Positions 8,759 to 20,861 of a DNA stretch of 64,000 bases are shown piece by piece. Each line of letters opens with the position of its first letter. The first letter of the stretch is position 1. The stretch is from Anadara kagoshimensis (taxonomy: Eukaryota; Mollusca; Bivalvia; Arcoida; Arcidae): NCBI GenBank assembly GCA_021292105.1, contig CM037874.1:32538185-32602184 (forward strand), read 5' to 3'. Under the pieces are notes generated by a model. It was not told where the DNA came from, did not search any database, and was given only the letters and a program-made list of their open reading frames with translations. Both the position numbers and the translations under genes were made by a program.

Positions 8759-11605
8759 ACTAGAGATTGTAACTGGGATACCAGTTACGTATGATTCCCC
8801 ACCATCCATAAATAATTTATGGCATATATCTGGTGAAAAGACCCAATTGGTGTAAAATTTTGTTGCCAATTTCATTACTGTGTCGCCAAAAAGGATACTT
8901 TTTGACACATACAACATTTGACGTAATACACTAGTCGAGTCGGGTACCTGCATGTGCAGGTAGTCTTACATCGAAGTTACGGCCCTTCATATATGAATTA
9001 CAAGATTGAATAAAACAATAAATGAACAAGAGATTTGTTGTTTAGTTATTAATCAACAGGTAAATTTTGTGATTTTCGCGTCACATGCGTTTTTAATGTT
9101 GTGTATATATTGCCTTGATGAACGGTTACATTCTAAAGGCAGTTGTGTTTGAAGTGCATTTGTACAGCGCCGACCTGGTAAACTAAAAAAATCCTACCTT
9201 GATTACTTTTTTAGATTTCTTTGAAAGTTAAAGTAGATTTAAATTAAAGTTTTCGTTTGAGAAAAATCGTACATTGGAAGGCCTTCTCGGCATTGGAAGT
9301 GACGTTTTTAATGAATTTCATTGAATAAGAAAACTCGTAGAACCCCTTTCAGGCCTCTGATTCGGCGTCGCCGCGTGTTACAATGAATGAACACGTATGG
9401 GAGGGTTTGAGCTGGGCATCGCCAACGTGGCCAATTGCGATTTTTTTCTTTAACTGGCGACAAAAAAACGGCGCTTTGCGATTTTTCTGGCCACAAGTTT
9501 TCAAAGTTCACCGGTATTCTGGTCACCAGTAATTAACAGGTGATAACACATTGAAGCCAGTGACGGATCGGCGAGTGTCACTGAATAAACACAGTAATTA
9601 ACGACTGGTCTTAAAGAATGAGTTGATTGAGATCGTTGTCTTAGGTATGAATGTAATACCTTCTAATTATGGGCAGGTAGATCCAGGTAATATAGGAGCT
9701 TGTCGACATTGCATGAGGATATACCCAGGTGCCCTCCCGATGTCGTCAGGCAGTATAAACACCGATGGACTCGGGATTATTGTAAAATCCAAAATAAAAT
9801 ATAATAAAAGTTACCCTTTGTGATGTTTATTTAATTTGTTTTAAAAAGTTTATTGATTAATAATCGTGATTCAATGCGCGATACGCATCGTATTTTAATT
9901 TCGCGACTTATATCGGTTATTCCTATATGTTTGAGGTTCATGATCATAACGATATATCTACTCAGTCAAAAAAGATGAATGTTTGTAACCCTTGTTAAGA
10001 ATATTTCGTTCGGTCAAGAATATTCCTCATTTTTCGTATATATATATATATTATTTTCACTGAAAGTTTTACAACTTATGAGTGTATATACAATATAGTA
10101 CAATATTTTGGCAATGTTCATGGAAATGGTACATTAAATTGAAATGTTTACAACAAAATAATTATCCTATAATATACAAAATGGTAGTTATAATAACTTA
10201 ATTTTATTTACAATTTTTGCCTTAATTTTACGAGTATGATTTCGGGAAAAATAAATATTGGTGCCTCATAGATCGTGATCACGACTAAGGGAACAAAATA
10301 GTTTTTTAAAAAATGTTCTAAATTTCATTTCAAATTTTAATATAATTCTAATCTTATGTAACACCATAGCGTCAATTTTCCAATATATTTCAACACACTA
10401 TAAAGTCCCGTTAAAGTAAAAAAAAACTGACATTTTTATATGAAGCGTGTATGTTAACCGGGCTATATATATCTGTATATAGTGTGTTGAAATAGATCGA
10501 CGCTGTATAAAAGACCCCCTCTATTGAAAAAACGGACTTTTCAACACGTTGATTAGGTGTATTATACGGAATAAATCTCATATTTTATTTCCAGCATCTA
10601 AAAGACGCAGATCTTCATTGCTCTATAGATTATTGAGGTGTTTTTGGTGCAAAAGAAATAAAGTCGACTCTCGTTAATTCGAAATCGTTTGAATCGAAAT
10701 TTAGCTTAAATCGAAATGATACAAATGGTCCCATCAGATCGCTATGTATTTCTATGTAAATTTGTTTGTTATTTCGATATGCCAAATTTGAAGCGAATTT
10801 TCAGTCCAAATTACGAAATATTACGAAAATTTCAATGTTTGAATCGAAGTGAATTTTAAGGCCAAATTACGAAATATTACGAAAATTCCCATGTTTAAAT
10901 CGAAGTGAACTTTCAGTCAAAATTACGAAAATTCCAATGTTTAAATCGAATAAAAAATTACGAAAATTCAATGTTTAAATCGAATAAAAAAACACAAAAA
11001 TATTTTATCTTAAACTTGAACAATACCTGAAATAATTGTCCATCTCTTATTTGAAAAGTGTTAATAGTAACAGAGTGGCGGCTTACTCGGAAGATTCATT
11101 TCCGACTAAAACTACAAAATTTTTTACTCGACATACCGGTCATTAGGAAAGTGTCAGTCAGTAAAAGGAGAATTTCATTGGTGTAAACTTAAAAAAGTGG
11201 GCAGTCTTCTACTTCCACAGTCAGTGATTAACAGAAACCCCCAAGCCATTTGATCTATCAAGGCAAATTGTATACACCATTCATCTCATTGTGTAAGGTT
11301 TTAAGTACAGGCGTGTGACGTGACAAGCTGTGGTTTTAAAATCGCCAAGTTTTTAACGGTCACTAATCGGATTAACTCATAGGTGAAAGCATCAGCTTAT
11401 GTCCATTCAGAATTGGTTTCCCCGGGTATTTAACTACGTATTTATTACATTTACACCCACCACCCACCTTCAAGATAACGAAAATGAACGCGTCTTGATT
11501 ATCTACACAGACAACAGATTATTGGTAGCAAATTTCATCTAAATCCATCAAGCCGTTCCCGAGATATGCGTCAGCATATGGTCTTGAGAGAAGAAAATAA
11601 TAATA
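8759..11605 (+). mobile_element. Helentron-like tandem unit 1 (about 2.85 kb, with two extra segments)
   Basis: It starts with ACTAGAGATTGTAACTGGGA, a short palindrome (AACTGGGATACCAGTT) and ATGATTCCCCACC. It ends with GTTCCCGAGATATGCGTCAG, AGCATATGGTCTTGAG and an AATAAT tract. Compared with units 2 and 3 it carries an extra segment near 8894-9056 and another near 9972-10415, and lacks the AGCAGGGTTAGCGCTGGG part. Its own terminal hairpin is missing: unit 2 begins directly after the AAT tract. No ORF exceeds about 72 codons, so it encodes no transposase. An internal stretch near 10665-10980 has many TTCGAAATTACGA-like sub-repeats. Confidence 0.75.
9972..10415. mobile_element. Unit-1-specific segment, possible nested insertion
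   Basis: Units 2 and 3 pass from ACTCAGTCAAAA directly to the GACGGACATTTTTATATGAAG region, but unit 1 has about 440 extra bases here. Near its right end it carries TTTCAACACACTATA (about 10392-10406), the inverse of TATAGTGTGTTGAAATA at about 10478-10494, which is present in all three units. It could be an insertion into unit 1 or a deletion shared by units 2 and 3. The segment includes a short (AT)n run. Confidence 0.55.
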
Positions 11606-13876
11606 ACTAGAGATTGTAACTGGGATACCAGTTACGTATGATTCCCCACCATCCATAAATTTATGGCATATATCTGGTGAAAAGACCCTAGCAGGGTTAG
11701 CGCTGGGTTGTAAAAGTCTGTCGTCAAGGAAATCGCCAGTTGTAAAATTTTGTTGCCAATTTCATTACTGTGTCGCCAAAAAGGGTAAATCTTGTGATTT
11801 TCACGTCACATGCGTTTTTAATGTTGTGTATATATTGCCTTGATGAACAATTACATTTTAAAGGCAGTGTGTATAAAGTACATTTGTACCGCGCCGACCT
11901 GGTAAACTAAAAAAATCATACCTTGATTGCTTTTTAAAATTTCTTTGAAAGTTAAAGTAGATTTGAATTAAAGTTTTCGGTTGAGAAAAATCGTACATTG
12001 GAAGGCCTTCTCGGCATAGGAAGTGACGTTTTCAATGAATTTTATTGAATAAGAAATCTCAGGCCTCTGATTTGGCGTCGCCGCGTGTTACAATGAATGA
12101 ACACGTATGGGAGGGTTTGCGCTGGGCATCGCTTAACTGCGATTTTTTTCTTTAACTTGCGACAAAACACGGCGCTTTGCGATTTTTCTGGCCACAAGTT
12201 TTCAAAGTTCACCGGTATCTTGGTCACCAGTAATTAACAGGTGATAACACATTGAAGCCAGTGACGGATTGGCGAGTGTCACTGAATAAACACAGTAATT
12301 AACGACTGAGTTAAAATCGTTGTCTTAGGTCGAATGTAAGACCTTCTAATGATGGGCAGGTAGATCCAAGTAATATTGGAGCGTGTCGACACTGCCTGAG
12401 GATATACCCAGGTGCCCTCCCGATGTCGTCAGACAGTATAAACACCGATGGACTCGGAATTATTGTAAAATCCAAAATAAAATATAATAAAAGTTACCCT
12501 TTGTGATGTTTATTTAATATTTTTTCTAAAAAGTTTATTGATTAATAATCGTGATTCAATGCGCAATACACATCATAGGAGGCCATCTGTTTGTATTTTA
12601 ATTACGCGACTTATATCGGTTATTCCTATATGTTTGAGGTTCATGATCATAACGATACATCTACTCAGTCAAAATAGTAAAAGACGGACATTTTTATATG
12701 AAGCATGTATGTTAACTCTGTGTATAGTGTGTTGAAATAGATCGACGCTGTATATATAGTCCGATTTAAAAGACCCCCTCTATTGAAAAAAACGTACTTT
12801 TCAACACGTTGAGGTACGTATTATACGGAATAAATCTCATATTGTTATTTCCAGCATCTAAAAGACTCAGATCTTCATTGCTCTATAGATTATTTAGGTG
12901 TTTTTGATGCAAAAGAAATAAAGTCGACTCTCGTTAATTCGAAATCGGTTGAATCGAAATTTCGCTTAAATCGAAATGATACAAATGGTCAGATCGCTAT
13001 GTATTTCTATGTAAATTTGTTAGTTAATTCGATATGCCGAATTTGAAGCAATTTTCAGTCCAAATTACGAAATATTACGAAAATTCCCATGTTTAAATCG
13101 AAGTGAACTTTCAGTCCAAATTACGAAAATTCCAATGTTTAAATCGAATAAAAAAGACACAAAAATATTTTATCTTAAACTTGAACAATACCTGAAATAA
13201 TTGTCCATCTCTTATTTGAAAAGTGTTAATAGTAACAGAGTGGCGGCTTACTCGGAAGATTCATTTCCGACTATAACTACAAATTTTTGTACTCGACATA
13301 CCGGTCATTAGGAAAGTGTCAGTCAGTAAAAGGAGACATTTCATGGTGTAAACTTAAAAAAGTGGGCAGTCTTCTACTTCCACAGTCAGTGATTAACAGA
13401 AAACCCCCAAGCCATTTGATCTATCAAGGCAAATTGTATACACCATTCATCTCATTGTGTAAGGTTTTATGTACAGGCGTGTGACGTGACAAGCTGTGGT
13501 TTTAAAAATCGCCAAGTTTTTAACGGTCACTAATCGGATTAACTCATAGGTGAAAGCATTGACTTTGTATAATTAAGGTGTCGTAACCAGCTTATGTCCA
13601 TTCAGAATTGGTTTCCCCGGGTATTTAACTACGTATTGATTTACACCCACCCACCCACCTTCAAGATAACGAAAATGAACGCGTCTTGATTATCTACACA
13701 GACAACAGATTATTGGTAGCAAATTTCATCTAAATCCATCAAGCCGTTCCCGAGATATGCTGCAGCATATGGTCTTGAGAAGAAGAATAATAAGAATAAT
13801 AAAAATAATAATAATAAGAAGAAAACAGAACGAAAACAATATGATTCCCCACCTTCGGTGGTGGGGAATCATAATA
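11606..13876 (+). mobile_element. Helentron-like tandem unit 2 (about 2.27 kb) ending in a hairpin
   Basis: It has the same 5' start as unit 1 and is nearly identical to unit 3 over its whole length; the visible differences are small indels (for example, AACTCGTAGAACCCC present in unit 3 is absent here near 12058). It ends with an AATAATAAG-rich tract, ACAGAACGAAAACAAT and the hairpin at 13841-13872. Minus-strand ORFs such as 12042-12227 (61 codons) recur in every unit but vary in length by frame-changing indels, so they do not look selected. Confidence 0.82.
13841..13872 (+). repeat. 3'-terminal hairpin of unit 2
   Basis: ATGATTCCCCACC, a TTCGGT loop, then GGTGGGGAATCAT: a perfect 13-bp stem. 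The outer arm is the same 13 bases that open each unit (13909-13921 in unit 3). Confidence 0.95.
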
Positions 13877-16178
13877 ACTAGAGATTGTAACTGGGATACC
13901 AGTTACGTATGATTCCCCACCATCCATAAATTTATGGCATATATCTGGTGAAAAGACCCTAGCAGGGTTAGCGCTGGGTTGTAAAAATCTGTCGTCAAGG
14001 AAATCGCCAGTTGTAAAATTTTGTTGCCAATTTCATTACTGTGTCGCCAAAAAGGGTAAATCTTGTGATTTTCACGTCACATGCGTTTTTAATGTTGTGT
14101 ATATATTGCCTTGATGAACAATTACATTTTAAAGGCAGTTGTGTATAAAGTACATTTGTACCGCGCCGACCTGGTAAACTAAAAAAATCATACCTTGATT
14201 GCTTTTTAAAATTTCTTTGAAAGTTAAAGTAGATTTGAATTAAAGTTTTCGGTTGAGAAAAATCGTACATTGGAAGGCCTTCTCGGCATAGGAAGTGACG
14301 TTTTCAATGAATTTTATTGAATAAGAAAACTCGTAGAACCCCTCTCAGGCCTCTGATTTGGCGTCGCCGCGTGTTACAATGAATGAACACGTATGGGAGG
14401 GTTTGCGCTGGGCATCTTACTGCGATTTTTTTCTTTAACTTGCGACAAAACACGGCGCTTTGCGATTTTTCTGGCCACAAGTTTTCAAAGTTCACCGGTA
14501 TCTTGGTCACCAGTAATTAACAGGTGATAACACATTGAAGCCAGTGACGGATTGGCGAGTGTCACTGAATAAACACAGTAATTAACGACTGAGTTGATTA
14601 AGATCGTTGTCTTAGGTGCGAATGTAAGACCTTCTAATGATGGGCAGGTAGATCCAAGTAATATTGGAGCGTGTCGACACTGCCTGAGGATATACCAGGT
14701 GCCCTCCCGATGTCGTCAGACAGTATAAACACCGATGGACTCGGAATTATTGTAAAATCCAAAATAAAATATAATAAAAGTTACCCTTTGTGATGTTTAT
14801 TTAATATTTTTCTAAAAGTTTATTGATTAATAATTGTGATTCAATGCGCAATACACATCATAGGAGGCCATCTGTTTGTATTTTAATTACGCGACTTATA
14901 TCGGTTATTCCTATATGTTTGAGGTTCATGATCATAACGATACATCTACTCAGTCAAAATAGTAAAAGACGGACATTTTTATATGAAGCATGTATGTTAA
15001 CTCTGTGTATAGTGTGTTGAAATAGATCGACGCTGTATATATAGTCCGATTTAAAAGACCCCCTCTATTGAAAAAAAACGTACTTTTCAACACGTTGAGG
15101 TACATATTAGTTTAGGTGTATTATACGGAATAAATCTCATATTGTTATTTCCAGCATCTAAAAGACTCAGATCTTCATTGCTCTATAGATTATTTAGGTG
15201 TTTTTGATGCAAAAGAAATAAAGTCGACTCTCGTTAATTCGAAATCGGTTGAATCGAAATTTCGCTTAAATCGAAATGATACAAATGGTCCCGTCAGATC
15301 GCTATGTATTTCTATGTAAATTTGTTAGTTAATTCGATATGCCGAATTTGAAGCGAATTTTCAGTCCAAATTACGAAATATTACGAAAATTCCCATGTTT
15401 AAATCGAAGTGAACTTTCAGTCCAAATTACGAAAATTCCAATGTTTAAATCGAATAAAAAAGACACAAAAATATTTTATCTTAAACTTGAACAATACCTG
15501 AAATAATTGTCCATCTCTTATTTGAAAAGTGTTAATAGTAACAGAGTGGCGGCTTACTCGGAAGATTCATTTCCGACTAAAACTACAAATTTTTGTACTC
15601 GACATACCGGTCATTAGGAAAGTGTCAGTCAGTAAAAGGAGACATTTCATTGGTGTAAACTTAAAAAAGTGGGCAGTCTTCTACTTCCACAGTCAGTGAT
15701 TAACAGAAAACCCCAAGCCATTTGATCTATCAAGGCAAATTGTATACACCATTCATCTCATTGTGTAAGGTTTTAAGTACAGGCGTGTGACGTGACAAGC
15801 TGTGGTTTTAAAAATCGCCAAGTTTTTAACGGTCACTAATCGGATTAACTCATAGGTGAAAGCATTGGCTTGTATAATTAAGGTGTCGTAACCAGCTTAT
15901 GTCCATTCAGAATTGGTTTCCCCGGGTATTTAACTACGTATTTATTTACACCCACCCACCCACCTTCAAGATAACGAAAATGAACGCGTCTTGATTATCT
16001 ACACAGACAACAGATTATTGGTAGCAAGTTTCATCTAAATCCATCAAGCCGTTCCCGAGATATGCGTCAGCATATGGTCTTGAGAGAAGAAGAATAATAA
16101 GAATAATAAAAATAATAATAAGAAGAAGAAACAGAACGAAAACAATATGATTCCCCACCTTCGGTGGTGGGGAATCAT
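13877..16178 (+). mobile_element. Helentron-like tandem unit 3 (about 2.3 kb) ending in a hairpin
   Basis: It begins at ACTAGAGATTG directly after the hairpin of unit 2 and runs to its own hairpin at 16147-16178. ATGATTCCCCACC (13909-13921) is the inverted complement of GGTGGGGAATCAT (16166-16178), so the unit has 13-bp subterminal/terminal inverted repeats. A purine-rich AATAAG/GAAGAA tract and ACAGAACGAAAAC precede the hairpin. Copies 2 and 3 are close enough to suggest recent amplification. Confidence 0.82.
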
Positions 16179-16194
16179 AATAATAAAAGAAGAA

Positions 16195-16242
16195 ACAGAA
16201 CGAAAACAATATGATTCCCCACCTTCGTTGGTGGGGAATCAT
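16195..16242 (+). repeat. Duplicated 3' end (hairpin) after unit 3
   Basis: The last 48 bases of the unit (CAGAACGAAAACAATATG and the hairpin) are repeated once more. The second hairpin has TTCGTT in place of TTCGGT, and an AAT triplet tract follows to about 16257. This leaves two 3' ends in a row. Confidence 0.9.
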
Positions 16243-16272
16243 AATAATAATAATAATTTCTATGACAACCTA

Positions 16273-16688
16273 GTGTATAGGTAAACAAGATTGGCCTGTC
16301 CGTTTGACCTTTCATTGGGAATATTTCATAGAAGGATCCACCCAATACATGGGTAGTGTTAGGATTGACATTTAATATTAATATATGAAAGTTATGTGAT
16401 TAGTGTTCGCATTATGTAAACGAAATAAGCACACTTGATCCCCAAGTGTATAGGTAAACAACATTGACCTGTCCGTTTGACCTTTAATTTAAATATTCAT
16501 TATGGACAGGTAAATGTAAGTAATAGGGATCATGCGTGTATATTTCGTCTACCTGATGTGAACACTAATCATGGGCAATGTGTATATAAACTGCAAAACC
16601 TAACGCTACCTATGTTTTGGATGGACTCTCCTATATGAATATTCCTAATGAAAGGTCAAACGGAAAGGTCAATGTTGTTTACCAATAC
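16273..16688. mobile_element. Foldback (long inverted repeat) element
   Basis: The left arm (16273-16443) is the imperfect inverse of the right arm (16520-16688). Outer ends GTGTATAGGTAAACAAGATT and GTTTACCAATAC, the GTCCGTTTGACCTTTCATT block, GTGTTAGGATT against AACCTAACGC, and GATTAGTGTTCGC against GTGAACACTAATC all correspond. The spacer (about 16442-16519) carries a third, direct copy of the outer end. Non-coding and non-autonomous. A fragment of the same family lies at about 17160-17240 and an arm at 5905-6112. Confidence 0.8.
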
Positions 16689-17159
16689 CTCATACTATAC
16701 GAGAAGTGCAGATGCCTTACGTTAAGTATTCATATCTTCTACTAAATCTATGGATTGTAGATTTCCTATAATATGTAGACTAAGTGTTTTCTTTCATGAC
16801 TAATTTTTAAATAAAAAGCTATTAAAATTTAATAAAACTAATTCTTGATTACAAAATCAATTTTCTTCTTAACATTTATACAGCTCGCATTAACAGATCT
16901 TCCGTAAACTTCAAACGACTTAATATACCATCACACGAAGATTCTATATTTTGATATATTATTTAAACGTTCCATTTATCCATTTACAATTTCATTTATC
17001 TTTCCAAATTAATTTTCTACAGAGTTTGTTTGAGTGGAAGTTTTTTTCTCAAAGTGTTAAAGTGTTTGACTTCATCTATCAATGCAATTTACTCAAAAGC
17101 CAAAATTAAAATTAATGTCGGATAAAACTTCTTCTTATGACATTTTTTTGTTACGATAG

Positions 17160-17240
17160 ACCACACGCGACACTGTATATATAGTTTGTCAAGTTTGACC
17201 CGGCCGTTTGACTTTAATTTGAATATTAGATTAGGCTCAT
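17160..17240. repeat. Fragment of the foldback element family
   Basis: CACTGTATATATAG, GTTTGACCCGGCCGTTTGAC and TTTAATTTGAATATTAG parallel the left end of the foldback element at 16273. Confidence 0.45.
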
Positions 17241-17417
17241 AGAATGTATGATTTAGGTAAGACAGCATGTATCATAACCATAAACACCTGGTACCCAGTC
17301 GACACAACGCAATGGTAAAATATACCATTTAGTACAAGGGTAATATCGCGAAAGAAAAAATCGTTTTGCAATAACAAGAACCAATAAAACAGAGGGTAGG
17401 AAACGTTGTTATATTAG

Positions 17418-17542
17418 ATTGATTGATGGATGGATGGATGGATGGATGGATGGATGGATGATGGATGGATGGATGGATGGATGGATGGATGGGATGGATG
17501 GATGGATGGATGGATGGATGGTTGATTGATTGATTGATTGAA
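17418..17542. repeat. (ATGG)n microsatellite with GATT edges
   Basis: About 25 ATGG units with two single-base phase slips, flanked by GATT units on both sides. Confidence 0.95.
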
Positions 17543-18338
17543 TGAATGAATCATGTTTTCTACTTCGTCGATTGGTTTATTAAACGATAGGTATGATATG
17601 CTAAACTGTATCTATGTTTTTACATTTTTTTTATTATTTAATTTTTATGACTTTACAATTGAAAAACAAATTACACAATTTACACTCGTATGTTTCTACA
17701 TTTGATGGCCTGTTCATTTACTTTCAGCAATATTTAGATACAATGAACTAATACATTAATAGATATCAATTAATTTCGATTCATTATCAACTGAATTCTT
17801 TGTGAGAGAACCAATCCGACCAGGACAAAGAAATTAACCGAATTTAGTTAGAATCTCCGATAGTCATTTTGTCTAATGGTTACGCCAGTTTATCAAGACG
17901 TTATCAGTACCAGAAGCTAGACAACATATTCTGTTACTATCAGACCAATCTATATCCTAGAGACTGCCTTAAAAACAACAGGCTTTTAGTGTGATTGGAA
18001 GGTTGTCACTGAAACTCATTGATATTGTTGATATATTGTAAATGGCAAATTAAATGACTTCCATGAATTAATAGAATATACGCGTATAAGATTAAACTCT
18101 CAATACGGACGCCAAGGAAACAAAAGGTCCGTTATAAAATTATCACCGTGACGTATTTATATCATCGATTGTAAAAAGACAAGCCTACTTAAACGGAGGT
18201 CTGAAACATGCAGTCTTCAAAACACAAGAAGGAAAAAGTGTCTTCTTTTTTCTATAGCCTTTATGCTGTTTGATATGTTATACAGTTATCATTTGCTTCA
18301 ATGTTTGTATAATAAAGCTGTTTTATTAAAATGTATGT

Positions 18339-18515
18339 GTATCAAAAACAAACATACCACAATCCATGTCCGAATCACAATCTGGAAACAAAGTAACAGC
18401 TTTGAAACTGACAAATTAGGTTAAACACTTGAACTTCCATGGCCAACAGGGAAGGAAGACTGGGTGTAAAGGGTCAGCCCCTCCTGTTTAGCTACCTACA
18501 CCCACAATGTGCCAA
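18339..18515 (-). repeat. Dispersed repeat family A copy (reverse)
   Basis: Landmarks read AAACATACC, CAATCCATGTCCGAATCACA, CTTTGAAACTGACAAATTAG, GGGAAGGAAGACTGGGTG, TCCTGTTTAGCTACC. These are the reverse complement of the forward family. Confidence 0.75.
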
Positions 18516-18767
18516 GCATTTAGTTTCCAAGTATATAATAGGATTCTTGGTTGTCAAGGTGTCCAAACTAGTCACTGCCTAGGCAGATGCATGTTTAAGT
18601 TATTAGGTGGATCCGATTTTCCCTAGCATCAAAAACCTAATCATGATGAATTGGAGGAATCTTGACTAGATTTAAAAGACGTGTTTTTCCTTTTTGTTAT
18701 TTCTTTTCGTTGCCTTTTCTGTTTCCTGCCTGGATTTTTTTTTTTGCTGTGTCCTGCCTGGATTCAC

Positions 18768-18782
18768 CCCCCCCCCCCCCCC
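18768..18782. repeat. Poly-C tract
   Basis: A run of about 15 C inside T-rich sequence; its length is probably unstable. Confidence 0.9.
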
Positions 18783-18900
18783 TCAAATTTATTTCATTTT
18801 CTTGAAAATATTTTATCAGTGAAAACCCAGGACAGGTGTCAATTCCAAAGATGACATTGTTGTAAACCCCTTAATTCCATTAAACCAAGAGCAAATTACA

Positions 18901-19155
18901 CAAAAAAAAAACATGTATATCGGCTCATGTCCAGAAAACAATCCTTAAAGCAAAGCAAAAACTTTGAAAACTGGCAAATTTAATTAATAAAGTGAACCTA
19001 ACCAGAGAAGTAAGAACGAATGTTCTAGAAAGTTAAACCCCTCTTGTCTAGCTAGCTACATTCGCCATGTGTAAAATCAAAATCTGAAAGAGAACATGGA
19101 ACTATGAGACGTCAAATATATCCTGGATGGTTTTGGATACAGAGACGCCAACATC
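18901..19155 (-). repeat. Dispersed repeat family A copy (reverse), longer
   Basis: This copy extends further than most: after the TTGTCTAGCTAGCTAC block it continues with AAATCAAAATCTGAAAGAG, GGAACTATGAGACGTCAAAT and TATCCTGGATGGTTTTGGAT. Confidence 0.75.
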
Positions 19156-19830
19156 TGAACGTACATGTATCTCGAAGAAAGATTTGATGTTAATATGTCA
19201 TTTGTAAGTTCTATGACCAGTCAAATGTCAACCATTCATTTGTTCTTCTATTGTATCGTCTTGAGCAGTAGTATTTGGGAATTGCTTTGTATTGCTTGTG
19301 TCTAGTGATTTCATTTTTTAGTCGCCTTTCATTGATGTAACAGAATGATTTATTAATATCGCTTTTAAACAATCCTACACATGACGATTTTTATATACCT
19401 GCTTAAAGAATAACCCTTTGTGTATTACGTATGGGCTAACGGTATCCATAAATCATTACTTCTCAGATAAATCACTATTGAAAATATTTACAAATAGACA
19501 TGTCTGAAATACGCCAGTGGACAATCTACCATCATATTATTGTTTTAATCTATATCAAATCACAAACTATGCTGGTCGAATAAACAGTATTTGTGCATAC
19601 GGTACTTGAACATAATCGGGCGTTTTTCTATTCGTATTCGTTTTAACAAGAATTTTGGTTACTTGGTTTCGCTTGGTCAGATCAAAACCTTGCAACATCT
19701 AATGCCACCGAGTACTATACACGGAACAATAGAAGTTAATACATGAAACACCCAGGCAAGACCAGAACGGGCAAACGACTATTGCGATTTCTGTATAAAA
19801 AGAACTTCAAACTTTGGATGGACACAGGAG

Positions 19831-20218
19831 TTAGTTGGTTGGTTGGTTGGTTGAATGTTGCTCAACGTCGCATTAGCAATTTCTCAGCTATTCGCGACGA
19901 TAACTATTTTGTAAATTTTACTATGGATTAATCTATGAATAATTTTTTTGTATGCATGTGAAGTGCGAGTGTGTTGTATGGTCTGCCTTTTACTAGCGCG
20001 CACTCAGGACAACTCTAACGTGCTAGCTCACAGAGTCAGTACACCGCAGACAAGCGTACCACTCCCCCAGTCCATTATACTGATACCAGGTGAACCAGTA
20101 AAGGCCAATGGCAAGGAAAATTCACTTTCCCACATGTGGTCCGAGTTGGACTTGAACTCACAGCGGTAAGAGACCCTGACTTTGAAGACTTACGTCTTAT
20201 CCATTAGGCCACCGCGGT
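19831..20218 (-). mobile_element. tRNA-derived SINE, copy 1
   Basis: Read on the minus strand the head (from 20218) carries an A box TGGCCTAATGG and a B-box-like GAGTTCAAGTCC, like a decayed tRNA-Arg-type head. A long body and an (AACC)n tail at 19831-19850 follow. The body shares TATGCATGTGAAGTGCGAGT and ACAGAGTCAG...CAGACAAGCGTACCA blocks with the copy at 25008-25388. The tail-proximal block CAACGTCGCATTAGCAA is conserved in both. No clear target duplication was found for this copy. The ORF at 19948-20169 is inside it. Confidence 0.82.
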
Positions 20219-20861
20219 TAGTGTCCAGTTGTGTGATTAAAAGGTTTTAGGAAGATCCCTATTCATAGAACTATAGCTGGCTATTATTTTTTTTTTTACA
20301 AAAGGTGGTCTATAATAAAAAAGAAAACAAACCAATCCATGTCTAAATAAGTTTGATTAAATAAATGGCCTTCATGTATAGTACCAATCTTCTACTGATT
20401 GTCCACAGCATATATACCAATAAGACCAAGATTCAATTTGTATGAGTAAACGGAAGTACTGTATTCCCACGTGGCGACAGTATGCGTGGTATTTTATAAT
20501 TGACACTGATATATTGGTTTCATTAAAAACAGATGTTCACACGTGTTTTTTCAAACGTTACACAATCGTACTGTAAATTCTCTTGAGATTCGTATTACTA
20601 AAATGTGAAACTATGATAGCTGTAAGGACCATCAGCCGAAAACCCTGTCAGAAAAAATGTGGTTTCAATATCCAACTGTAAAAGTAACCAAAAGCGCCTC
20701 AATATGAAAGTACTGCAAATAAACAAAATCAACTTCATTTCTTTTACGATAAACAAGTTATACATGTACATCGGACAAACAGGCACTAAACACGAATTTT
20801 AAATTCAAAGCCAGCCTTTTAAGTCTAGATCTTTGAACAGTTTAAGTACACGGAATACTTT

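Noticed and set aside
9308..14510. Recurrent minus ORFs beginning MT(K/R)IPVNFENLWPEKSQ in the tandem units (9308-9526, 12042-12227, 14304-14510)
   Set aside because: Lengths and C-termini differ between units because of frame-changing indels, no domain is recognisable, and repetition is explained by the unit. A degraded coding remnant cannot be excluded.
20140..20218. tRNA-like sequence on the minus strand (also at 25310-25388 and 38030-38105) as real tRNA genes
   Set aside because: A and B boxes are present but a complete cloverleaf with paired acceptor ends is not, and each is joined to a SINE body.
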